A stretch of 36,603 nt of DNA, taken from IMG/VR virus record IMGVR_UViG_3300033146_002320, positions 1-36,603 of that record, one strand, 5' to 3'. The notes below the pieces were generated by a model that worked only from the letters and a program-made list of their open reading frames with translations, ran no database searches and was not told where the DNA came from. Below are positions 8,895 to 17,700 of the stretch, piece by piece (position 1 is the stretch's first letter; every line of letters starts with the position of its first letter). Made by a program: the position numbers and the translations under genes. This DNA is from a virus.

Positions 8895-9115
8895 GAGCGG
8901 GAGAATCAAAAGGTAATCCCGTTTTAATTTTTGAATCTGAAATTAAAAAACTTGAAACAAACTTTATAGATAATATTTATACTGAAGTTAGTATTTTTTA
9001 TAAAGTATTATCTATTGAATTAAAAAATAAATATAAATTATCACAAATAATTAAAGAATATATTAATGTGTTATATCATAAAAAGCAAATAGAGGACAAT
9101 AAGAATAATGACTGA
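8589..9115 (+). CDS. tail assembly chaperone, -1 frameshift fusion (gpG-GT-like)
   Basis: If the ribosome slips back one base at 8885-8891, translation resumes with GTA at 8891 and runs for 74 more codons to TGA at 9113-9115, giving a product of about 175 residues. The extension is open, has normal codon use, contains VRAGESKGNPVLIFESEIKK and a helical tail, and has no start codon of its own suited to independent expression. It overlaps the tape-measure ATG by eight bases. This is the arrangement known from lambda gpG/gpGT and many myoviruses. The frameshift is inferred from sequence. Confidence 0.82.
8885..8891 (+). promoter_or_regulatory. programmed -1 ribosomal frameshift site (T TTT TTG)
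   Basis: The heptamer T TTT TTG is in the correct phase (GAT TTT TTG TAA) for a canonical X XXY YYZ slip, with a zero-frame stop immediately after. GCGGG at 8897-8901 can pair with CCCGT at 8918-8922, giving a possible short stimulatory stem downstream. Confidence 0.85.
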
Positions 9116-10340
9116 AAGAAACGTTAATGTTAAAGTTACAGCAAATGGTTTAGCTAAAGTAAATAAAGATAGTAAAACGTTAAGTAAAACTTTAGATAAA
9201 ATTAACTCTTCTGCTAATAAACAACATAAAATATTTGGATTAGTTACAAAGAAAACTCAAAACTGGTCAGATAAGTTTGCTGAGCTAGGTGGAAAAGGTA
9301 ATCATGTAACTAAATTGTTTAATACATTTAATACAGGATTTAGTGAAGCTAGTCATTCAGGTTTAGGTTTTTTCAGTTCATTAAGTAAGGGTTTTAAAGC
9401 AGTTAGTAAAGCATTTGTTACTGGTGGTTTAACTATGCAAGGTGTATTAATTGGTCTTGGAACTACATTAGCAACTGTATTGTTACCTTTAGCTGCAATT
9501 GCTGCAGGATTTTATTTATTAAAAAAGGCATGGGAAGTGAACATGGGTGGTATTCAAACTTTATTTAATAAAGTTATGGGTAAATTAAAATCTTGGTGGG
9601 GTGTTTTTGAAGTTAAATTAATTCATGGAATGCGAAAAGTTGGTGATGCGATTAGTTCATTTTTTAAATTATTTAATTCTAAAAGTGAAGAATCAAAGAA
9701 AACATGGAAAGCATTAGGTATTGTTTTACGATGGTCATTTAAAGTTGCATTCGCTCCAATGATATCTATTATAAAAGGAATGACAATATTATTTAAAGTT
9801 ATTAATTGGATTGCTAAAAGTAAGTTTGGTGGAATGTTAATTAAAACTTTTAAACAAATAACATTACCAATTAGAACAATTTGGTTTTTATTAAAAAATG
9901 TGATTATTTGGGTTGATAAATGGTCTAAAAGAAGTAAACAATTACAAAAAGAAATGCGAAGTTCAACAAAACCATTAGAAATAATTCATAACATATTTAA
10001 TAAAATTAAAAACATATTTAATAAATTTAAACAAACAAATATAGGCGGTGCGTTGTTAAAACCATTCACTATGTTACTTGATACATTAAAACCAATTTGG
10101 AATTTTCTAACTAAAATAATGGATAAATATAATGAAATTGCAAATTCTGATATTGGAAAATTTATGGGTATGCAGACGTTTGGAAGTCCATCAGCTGATA
10201 TTGCAAACAATACTAATAATCAAAATAGTAGAATAGTTAATAATAATCAAACAATAACAATGAATACTGGTAGAGCAGCAAATCCAAACAATGCTGAAGC
10301 ATTTGGTGCAGCACTAGCTAAACATATACAAATGAATTAA
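9108..10340 (+). CDS. tail tape measure protein
   Basis: This 410-residue protein follows the chaperone and begins with a charged, helical segment (NSSANKQHKIF). It has a long hydrophobic stretch around residues 105-140 (LTMQGVLIGLGTTLATVLLP and onward) and further aromatic-rich amphipathic segments near 195-275, as in tape measures. The C-terminus ends in an Asn-rich linker and a short NAEAFGAALAKHI helix. It sets tail length; at about 1.5 angstrom per residue it would specify a short tail of some 60 nm. GAGG at 9092-9095 serves as ribosome-binding motif. Confidence 0.85.
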   Translation: MTERNVNVKVTANGLAKVNKDSKTLSKTLDKINSSANKQHKIFGLVTKKTQNWSDKFAELGGKGNHVTKLFNTFNTGFSEASHSGLGFFSSLSKGFKAVSKAFVTGGLTMQGVLIGLGTTLATVLLPLAAIAAGFYLLKKAWEVNMGGIQTLFNKVMGKLKSWWGVFEVKLIHGMRKVGDAISSFFKLFNSKSEESKKTWKALGIVLRWSFKVAFAPMISIIKGMTILFKVINWIAKSKFGGMLIKTFKQITLPIRTIWFLLKNVIIWVDKWSKRSKQLQKEMRSSTKPLEIIHNIFNKIKNIFNKFKQTNIGGALLKPFTMLLDTLKPIWNFLTKIMDKYNEIANSDIGKFMGMQTFGSPSADIANNTNNQNSRIVNNNQTITMNTGRAANPNNAEAFGAALAKHIQMN

Positions 10341-10341
10341 A

Positions 10342-10857
10342 ATGGTAAAACCTTCACAAAAACCTTCAATTTCGTCTATATCATCTGAACATCAATTTAT
10401 AGATATGAATAAGAAAAAATATTATTTATATGTTGTTACAGATTATGAATGGGGAACAAATAATTCAATAATTATAAATGAATCTGCTACGGGTGATGGT
10501 GGTGTCACTTATTTCAACGGACGTATGCAAGAATCTATTCCTATCAATGGTGTTTTATTAGGTAACAATAGAGATGATGTAAATGCAAAAAAAGATGAAT
10601 TATTATTATTATCAGATAAGGGTGACGTTATTGAATTTATTTCACCATATATAAACAAAAATAGACGAACTAATAAATTTTTTATTCAGAATTTAAAATT
10701 TACTTTAAATGAAGGTAAAGATGACGAATTAGCTTTTACTTGTACAATCACTGAATATAGAGAAGCAAATGTAAATACAATTCAACAAAGTTTAGTATCA
10801 TATGATACAGCTGAATTACTTATTGCAACATATAATCAAAGAGTAGGGAATTTATAA
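10342..10857 (+). CDS. tail-tip/baseplate protein, family not recognised
   Basis: The 171-residue product lies between the tape measure and the hub. It is beta-rich after a disordered Ser/Pro N-terminus (residues 1-20). Residues 55-125 (NGRMQESIPINGVLLGNNRD, then KGDVIEFISPY and TNKFFIQNLKFTLNEG) resemble the fold of small baseplate proteins that cap the tube end, such as gpU- or gp48/54-type proteins, but no motif decides it. The ATG follows the previous stop with one intervening base (TAA-A-ATG) and no Shine-Dalgarno motif, so it is probably translated by reinitiation. Confidence 0.65.
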   Translation: MVKPSQKPSISSISSEHQFIDMNKKKYYLYVVTDYEWGTNNSIIINESATGDGGVTYFNGRMQESIPINGVLLGNNRDDVNAKKDELLLLSDKGDVIEFISPYINKNRRTNKFFIQNLKFTLNEGKDDELAFTCTITEYREANVNTIQQSLVSYDTAELLIATYNQRVGNL

Positions 10858-10861
10858 TAAA

Positions 10862-10981
10862 ATGTTATTAATTAAAATATGTAGACAATGTAATAAATAT
10901 ATTATTATAAAAAATGATAATACTTGTGCCGATAATAAAAAGTATAATTTATATAAAAACTTATTATGTGAATGTACTTAA
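10862..10981 (+). CDS. 39-residue CxxC...CxC mini-protein
   Basis: A short frame (ATG 10862, stop TAA 10979-10981) fills the gap between two baseplate genes. It encodes MLLIKICRQCNKY... with C7-x2-C10 and C36-x-C38, plus C22, suggesting a zinc knuckle similar in size to the Com-type proteins of Mu-like phages. Its ATG follows the tandem stops TAATAA with a single base between, as at other coupled junctions here. Function is unknown; a regulatory or baseplate role is possible. Confidence 0.55.
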   Translation: MLLIKICRQCNKYIIIKNDNTCADNKKYNLYKNLLCECT

Positions 10982-10993
10982 AAATAAATTAAG

Positions 10994-12166
10994 ATGAAGA
11001 GATACCCAAAGCATTTATTAGTTATAAGAGAAAAACAATATAATATTGGCAACGATATTTCTTTAGTTGAATCTTATGATAAGGTTTTTGTAACTGGTTC
11101 ATTTTCTATTCCATTTATTTCAACTACAAACTGGTCAACAGATTTATTTAGAAAATATGACAAAGTACAAATATATTTTAAATCATTTGATACACCAATT
11201 GAAAGAGATTTAGCAACAATAGATTCATTAACTTTAATATTTGATGGATATATTGATACATTAGAATTACCAGATGAAAATAAAACAAGTGGAAGTAATT
11301 ATAATGTTAATATTAAATCTACAATGGGTTTAACTTATGAAAGGTCAACAGAAGTTAAATTTTTTAACGGTAATATTTTTTTAATTGTTAATACAGGTTT
11401 AGCTGAAACATTTTTATCATCATATATAGATAATATTATTGTAACTGGTGTATCCCCAAACTTTATAATGAAAATAAGTAGTACTTATTTTTTCGGAAAA
11501 GTTTTAGAAGATATAAAATCAAAATATGCAATTAAAATATTTCAAAGAAAAAAAGATTTAATTATTAAAACTCCAGTTTATTTTAATTCAGATACATCTA
11601 TTAATACATATCAATATGATTTACAAAAAAATGTATTTAGTATTAATTATGGTGAAATAACTAAGAGTGTTAATTGTGTTGTTGTGTATGGAAATAATAC
11701 TGTCGGTATTGCATTCGACCCAATTGCATATCAATTAGCGCAAGGTGTTCAACCTGAAAATGTAGTAAGTAATATAACACCAAATAAATCATGGTTAAAT
11801 CCTTTGTATTTATACAGACGAGATTTGTTTGATACAGAATCATGTCAAAAAGTTGCAAGAGAAAAACTTGTAGATTTAGCAAAGAATTACACAATAAGTT
11901 TTAATACAGAATTTGACCCTGACCAAAGTTTAGGTGATGTGTTTTTTATTAACAATTCAAATAAAATTCCAGCAACACAAAAATGGATAATTAAACAAAG
12001 AAATATAAAAATATCTAAAAATAATATTACATGTGAAATAATAGGTTATAGTAATAGTATTTCAGATTTTCCAAGTGATATATTATTATCACCAAGTGGA
12101 ATTTTAGATACAGATATTTTAAACGTTTCGAAAGATGTTACTACAGCTTTCGATATTAGAGGATAA
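10994..12166 (+). CDS. baseplate hub protein (gp27/gpD-like)
   Basis: The 390-residue protein has the organisation of tail hub proteins: an N-terminal tube-like beta domain (DKVFVTGSFSIPF...KYDKVQIYFKSFD...LTLIFDGYIDTLELPDE), a central domain (STYFFGKVLEDIKSKYAIKI, then FSINYGEITKSVNCVVVYGN) and a second tube-like domain near the C-terminus (LGDVFFINNSNK...KWIIKQRNIKISKNNITCEI). Together with the following OB-fold spike gene it would form the central trimer of the baseplate. The fold is inferred from strand order and synteny. Confidence 0.75.
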   Translation: MKRYPKHLLVIREKQYNIGNDISLVESYDKVFVTGSFSIPFISTTNWSTDLFRKYDKVQIYFKSFDTPIERDLATIDSLTLIFDGYIDTLELPDENKTSGSNYNVNIKSTMGLTYERSTEVKFFNGNIFLIVNTGLAETFLSSYIDNIIVTGVSPNFIMKISSTYFFGKVLEDIKSKYAIKIFQRKKDLIIKTPVYFNSDTSINTYQYDLQKNVFSINYGEITKSVNCVVVYGNNTVGIAFDPIAYQLAQGVQPENVVSNITPNKSWLNPLYLYRRDLFDTESCQKVAREKLVDLAKNYTISFNTEFDPDQSLGDVFFINNSNKIPATQKWIIKQRNIKISKNNITCEIIGYSNSISDFPSDILLSPSGILDTDILNVSKDVTTAFDIRG

Positions 12167-12167
12167 A

Positions 12168-12722
12168 ATGTTACAACCAATTACAGATTTAAAAGATACA
12201 ATTATTGATTTAATAGTTAATCAAACACAATCAGTCAAAGGTAATAATTTATATGTTGTAACTGGTGTTAATAGTGATTTAACTATTAACATTAAAGAAT
12301 TAAATTTAATTAAAAGTTATAATAATGTTCAAATGCTTGGGCAAGGATTTGGAAATTTTAAAGGGCAGATTAAATTGCCTGCAGTTAATGATATTGTATT
12401 AGTTTCATTTATTACAGAAAGTGAAACACCAATAATAATGGGTACATTGTTTGATATTTATTCAACAACTAAAGATGGTCGATTTAGCATTAAATCAAAC
12501 GAATATTTTGTAAATGGACAAACAAATGGTGCGTTTATATTAATTGATGAAGATAATAATATAATCTTACGAACACCAAACGGTTCAAAAATTAAATTAA
12601 ATGAAGATGGAAGTTTTAAATTATTTAATAAAGATAATTATGGTATTGAAGTTTCATCTACTGGTGTAATGACTTTGCGTAGAACTTCACAAGTTGAAAC
12701 AACTACACAAGGGACATGGTAA
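12168..12722 (+). CDS. baseplate spike protein (gpV/gp5 OB-fold type)
   Basis: The 184-residue product contains an N-terminal OB fold recognisable by QMLGQGFGNFKGQIKLPAVN, DIVLVSFITESETPIIMGTL, the gp5/gpV pattern. The C-terminal third (GAFILIDEDNNIILRTPNGS, then KIKLNEDGSFKLFNKDNYGI) is a run of short strands that would trimerise into a beta-helical needle. I use ATG 12168, preceded by AGAGGA, rather than the in-frame ATG at 12135 that lies inside the hub gene. There is no lysozyme domain, so cell-wall cleavage must be done by another protein. Confidence 0.8.
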   Translation: MLQPITDLKDTIIDLIVNQTQSVKGNNLYVVTGVNSDLTINIKELNLIKSYNNVQMLGQGFGNFKGQIKLPAVNDIVLVSFITESETPIIMGTLFDIYSTTKDGRFSIKSNEYFVNGQTNGAFILIDEDNNIILRTPNGSKIKLNEDGSFKLFNKDNYGIEVSSTGVMTLRRTSQVETTTQGTW

Positions 12723-12739
12723 TTAAATATATTTAAATA
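12720..12739 (+). repeat. 20-bp AT-rich repeat, copy 2 (promoter-like spacer)
   Basis: Identical to 6041-6060 and again beginning on the TAA stop of the preceding gene. The rest of the spacer to 12769 includes TATAAATA-like sequence near 12749. It may mark an internal late promoter. Confidence 0.55.
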
Positions 12740-12769
12740 ATAAATTTATATAAATATTAATAAATAAAA

Positions 12770-13159
12770 ATGACAGTTGAAATATTAGGGAAAGATATTT
12801 GTTTATCAGATTTTGATATACAATTTACATCAAATCAAGATTTTTTAATAGTTGAAAACAGTTTAAATTTACGACAAGCAATCATTGATAGATTGCTAAC
12901 AAATAAAGGTGAATATAATAATACTTTATATGGTAGCGAATTGTATAAAGTAATTGGACAGCCTAGAACAGAATTATTAAAATCTCAAATTTCAGGTTAT
13001 ATTGTTGAAGTTTTAAATCAAGAACCTAGAGTTCAATCAATAGAAAATATAATAATAACGTATCCAGACGACAATGAACATACAATAAATATTAATATAA
13101 CGGTGTTACCGATTGAGTCAACAATATCATTAAACTTGATATTCCCATTATTTATATAG
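12770..13159 (+). CDS. gp25-like baseplate wedge protein
   Basis: The 129-residue product matches the gp25/gpW family of baseplate wedge proteins. Key features are NSLNLRQAIIDRLLTNKGEY, followed by NNTLYGSELYKVIGQPRTE and a helix, then a two-stranded end (IENIIITYPDDNEHTININI). The protein joins the wedge to the sheath at the bottom of the tail. The order spike, gp25, gpJ, gpI is the standard order of contractile injection systems. No Shine-Dalgarno motif precedes the ATG. Confidence 0.85.
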   Translation: MTVEILGKDICLSDFDIQFTSNQDFLIVENSLNLRQAIIDRLLTNKGEYNNTLYGSELYKVIGQPRTELLKSQISGYIVEVLNQEPRVQSIENIIITYPDDNEHTININITVLPIESTISLNLIFPLFI

Positions 13160-13171
13160 GTTAAAATAAAA

Positions 13172-14719
13172 ATGACATATACAAAAAAAACTTTATCACA
13201 AATTAAAGATGCAGTAATTCTTAATATAGTTACAAATGTAGAAGGTATAAACGATGCAAATGTTGGAAGTGTATTAGATATATTTACAACTGCACTATCA
13301 CAAGAATTAGAAGAAATATATGATGATTTAGACGTTGTATATAATAGTACAAAAATTTCTACTGCAACAACAACAGATTTAGAAGAACTTGGTTTATTAG
13401 TAGGTGTTGAAAGAAGTTCTGGAACTATGTCTACTGGTAGTGTAACGTTTATTAGAAATGCAATTACAACTACAGATTTCATTATTCCGGCAAATACAAT
13501 AATTAGTACACAGCCAAATACAGATACCACAATAACTAATTTTATTACGACTAGTGATGATACTTTTTATTCAGAAATTCCAACTGAAGAACATACATAT
13601 ATTACTGGTACAACTGACTATGATTTTGATGAGAGATTAGTTGATTCAATTACATCAATAAACGGAACATTATCTTCAGCTGCACATACATTTGTTGCAA
13701 CAACTGATTATGTATTAATAACAACTGGTGATAGACAACAAATTCAATGGACAGGTTCAGGTGATGTACCAGATAATAATACATCTTTTCATGTCACATA
13801 TAAACCATTAAGTTTAGATGTAGCTTGTACTGCCCAAGAAGTTGGTGTAGATGGTAATGTATCAATTGGTAAAATATTATATATGTCTACATTTTTAACA
13901 AACGTTGACAGAATATATAATTATGAAGCATTTATTAATGGAACAGATATTGAAAGTGATTTAGATTATAGGGTTAGAATTCAAAATGCAACAAGTTTAG
14001 CTAATGTTGCAACAGTAGATGCAATTAAATTTCATGTGTTAGCAATGGATAGTATTAATGATGTTTATATTGATAATACACCTTTTGTAGCAGTAAATGC
14101 TGAAACATTTGTTTATACTACAGGAATAGATAAATATGTATTAAAAGGTTATAATGCAATTGATAATTCAAGTTTAAAAGTAGGTAATTCTAGCGGTGCA
14201 GCAGATTATACAAAAGATACAGATTATCAATTAACTAAATATAATGAGATTGAATGGTTAGGTGTTTCAAACCCAACTACAGGCAGTACAATTTATGTTG
14301 ATTATGATTATAACAAATCTGGTTTATTTGATGTATATGCATTAAACACTGAAGGTGAATTAACCGATTATAATAAATTAGAAATAGTTGAAAAAGTTGA
14401 TACAGTTATTAGTGCAGGAATTACTTATAATGTTTATGAACCAACTGTAGTTTCTATTAATGTAACTGTTACATTATTAATTGATACAGATAATTATGAT
14501 AGTACTGTTGTTAAATCTGCAGTATCAGATATTATTACAACTTATTTTTCAAGTTTAAAGATTGGGGATGATGTTTACCAATCTACAATAATTACAAATA
14601 TTGTTGGTGTAGATGGTGTATTAAATGTTACAATAAATGATATTGGTGGCGGTGGCGCATCTGATTATACTATTGATTTTGATGAAATTGCAACTGAGGG
14701 AACAATAACTGTTAATTAA
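13172..14719 (+). CDS. gpJ/gp6-like baseplate wedge protein with two inserted beta modules
   Basis: The 515-residue product is a baseplate J-type protein. Its N-terminus (LSQIKDAVILNIVTNVEG...GSVLDIFTTALSQELEEIYDDL, TTDLEELGLLVGVER) is the classical gpJ opening, and residues 395-515 contain the ending (VSINVTVTLLIDTDNYD...ISDIITTYFSSLKIGDDVYQ). Two related beta modules are inserted, near residues 138-213 and 311-383. Both carry a TDYVL/TDYQL strand followed by QIQW/EIEW and a final VTYK/VDYDY strand. The protein forms the wedge ring around the hub together with the next gene product. Confidence 0.85.
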   Translation: MTYTKKTLSQIKDAVILNIVTNVEGINDANVGSVLDIFTTALSQELEEIYDDLDVVYNSTKISTATTTDLEELGLLVGVERSSGTMSTGSVTFIRNAITTTDFIIPANTIISTQPNTDTTITNFITTSDDTFYSEIPTEEHTYITGTTDYDFDERLVDSITSINGTLSSAAHTFVATTDYVLITTGDRQQIQWTGSGDVPDNNTSFHVTYKPLSLDVACTAQEVGVDGNVSIGKILYMSTFLTNVDRIYNYEAFINGTDIESDLDYRVRIQNATSLANVATVDAIKFHVLAMDSINDVYIDNTPFVAVNAETFVYTTGIDKYVLKGYNAIDNSSLKVGNSSGAADYTKDTDYQLTKYNEIEWLGVSNPTTGSTIYVDYDYNKSGLFDVYALNTEGELTDYNKLEIVEKVDTVISAGITYNVYEPTVVSINVTVTLLIDTDNYDSTVVKSAVSDIITTYFSSLKIGDDVYQSTIITNIVGVDGVLNVTINDIGGGGASDYTIDFDEIATEGTITVN

Positions 14720-14723
14720 GAAA

Positions 14724-17700
14724 ATGGATACAACTGATGAAATGCTAAAGAATTTACCAACGTTTATGAAAAAAACTTCTGATAGTAATAACAGAAATTT
14801 CATTAAAAGTTTTGCTGGTGAATATGATGAATTAAAATTAGAAATTGATAATTTAGAATTATCTGTTACAATTTCAACTGCAACTGATACATCATTAGAT
14901 GATATTGCAAAATTATTTAATTTAAATAGATATGATAATGAATCAGATTCAGATTTTAGAAATAGAATTTTATTATATTGGAATAATATTTTATCTAGTG
15001 GGCATGAAGATGGTATTAAACAAATTGTTGCAAGACAATTAAATTATTCGCCTTATTTAATTACAATACATTTAATAACATATAATTATATTAATATTTC
15101 AATTAAATCAATTAATTATGATACTACAAAATTGCCTGGTGTTTCAGATAAAAAGAATACATTTTTTTCAACATCTAACAAATTATATATGATGCAAACA
15201 CCAACATCATCATCAACAAATATTTATATTTTAAATAAAGACACGAATATTTGGGAAAGTGAATTAACAGATTTCTTAATTCCAAAATTAGATACAGTGT
15301 TTAGTTTAATTATTTGTTCTGATAATACACAATATTTATTAGGTTTTTATGTTGATGGAAGTGAAGTAAAAACTGTTGAATATATTCAAGAAAATAATCA
15401 ATGGATTGCATCATCAACATTTTTATCAAATTATAATGATATAATTAGTAATGGTTCAGCAATAGATAACACTTCAGCATTTTCAATATTTAAATATAAT
15501 AATGATACTTATTTATTATCTAGAGTAGAAAATAATGTAGTTAGATGTGTTAAAAGAGTAGGTAATAATTGGGAATTAGCTGATGAATTTGCAATTGGTT
15601 TACCAAGTGGAATAACATATCCAAATAGATTATCAACATATCAAATTGATAATGAATGGTATTTAGCAGTTGATGCTGATAATATTTATAAATTTAATAC
15701 AACTGATTTAGTTTGGGAATTAACAACTGATAATATTTCAGGAAGTGGTGTAATTTATACATTTCAAAAAGATAGATTTATATTAGGTTTTCAAAAAGAA
15801 ATTTCTATTGCATCAAAATCTTGGTCAAGTGCAGCTAACATGAATAGTGTACGAACAGCGTTAGCTGGTGTTGGTGTACAACCAGCTACAGTATCTTTTG
15901 GTGGTTTTGTTACTACAACTTCTAATATAACTGAAGAATATGATAGTGTTGTTTGGGCAAATGCCAATAATATGGTTTCAGCGGCAAGTGACTTAGCAGG
16001 TGCAGGTACACAATCTGCTGGTTTAGCTTTTGGTGGTTATTATAGTGATGCTGCATCAGAATATGATGGTAATACATGGACTAGCATTAGTTCATTAGCA
16101 AATAAAAGACGGGGACCTGCTGGTGCTGGGTCACAAACTGCAGGTTTATGTATTGGTGGTACTGATGGTATATCTAAATTTTCATCAATAGAAAAATATG
16201 ATGGTAGCACATGGTCGTTTAATAGCAATTTAAATTATGACAGATATAGTTGTGCAGGATGTGGTGTACAAAATTCAGCATTAACATTTGGAGGATATGA
16301 TGAGGTATATCTAAATAGTACAGAAGAATTTGACGGTTCAGCATGGTCAGTCAGTGGCAATCTTAGTGTTGTACGACTGGCTTTAGCAGGTTGTGGTTCT
16401 CAAACTGCTGCTTTAACTTTTGGCGGTTACAATGGTTCATATTTAAATGTTGCTGAAGAATACGATGGTAGTTCTTGGACTGTTGTAGACTCACTTGGTA
16501 GTGGAAGACAAGCTTTAGGTGGTACTGGAACGCATTTTAGTGGATTAAATTTTGGTGGTAAAACTGGTAGTGTGACTTTTGTGGCGACAACAGAAGAATA
16601 TAATATTGATAGTTATGATGTTTATGGTTGGTCAGTTGGCGGAAACTTAAATACTGTTAAATATGCTTTAGGTGGTGCAGGAACACAAACTGCAGGATTA
16701 TCTTTTGGTGGTCGTGATAATAGTGATTATCTCAACACAACTGAAGAATATGATGGTAGTACTTGGACAAGTGGTGGAAATCTTAATAATGCAAGATATA
16801 GATTGGCAGGCGCTGGAACACAAACTGCTGGTTTATCTTTTGGCGGATACCCATGTGTAACAGAAGAATATGATGGTAGTTCTTGGACAACAGAAAATAA
16901 TCTTAATACTCCAAGATATGGTTTAGCTGGATGTGGAACACAAACTGCAGGGTTATCTTTTGGTGGTCGCAATGGAGGTACATTGTATTCCCGAACAGAA
17001 AAATACGATGGTAGTTCTTGGTCAGTTAGTGGTAGTCTTAATGCCACCAGATATGGTTTAGCTGGATGTGGAACACAAACTGCAGGATTATCTTTTGGTG
17101 GCTATGGTAGTACTTATTTATCAACAACTGAAGAATATGATGGGGCTTCTTGGACAACAACAAATAATCTTAATGCTATAAAATTTAGATTAGCTGGTGC
17201 AGGTACACAATCTGCTGGTTTAGCTTTTGGTGGATTTAATGACGCAATGGTATCAGCAACAGAAAAATATGATGGAATTTCTTGGGCTATTGATGAAGAT
17301 TTAAATACAGCTCGTTCCAGTTTAGCTGGTAACGGGACACAAACTGCAGGCTTATCTTTTGGTGGAACAGACGGCAATATTTTAAACGTTACAGAAGAAT
17401 ATCGTATTACTTCACTTGCAACAAAATTAATATTTTATAATAGTGATACTAGTGCGTGGGAAGATGATGCTACAAATTTAGATGAATCACTTGTTAATGT
17501 TGATAAAGAAATTACTAGTGGTGTTAATTATTTAGTTACTAAAAATACTGAATATAAACAACAATCATCTTTCAATGATAATGATTTATCTGGTGAAATA
17601 ATTTCAGATAGTGGGATTGAATGGGGTTTAGTATTAACTGATTATAGTAGTTTATATGCCGTATCAACCACAGATACTAATAATATAATACATGTTACTT

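Noticed and set aside
12135-12167. Upstream ATG for the spike gene
   Set aside because: It lies inside the hub gene with no ribosome-binding site; ATG 12168 has AGAGGA at the right distance.
13033-13530. Minus-strand 165-codon frame over the gp25/gpJ genes
   Set aside because: It overlaps two well-supported structural genes on the other strand and shows no protein family features.
16727-17377. Minus-strand open frames across the kelch array
   Set aside because: They are antisense shadows of the repeats: Pro/Ser-rich repeated peptides with no ribosome-binding site, lying fully inside a strong plus-strand gene.
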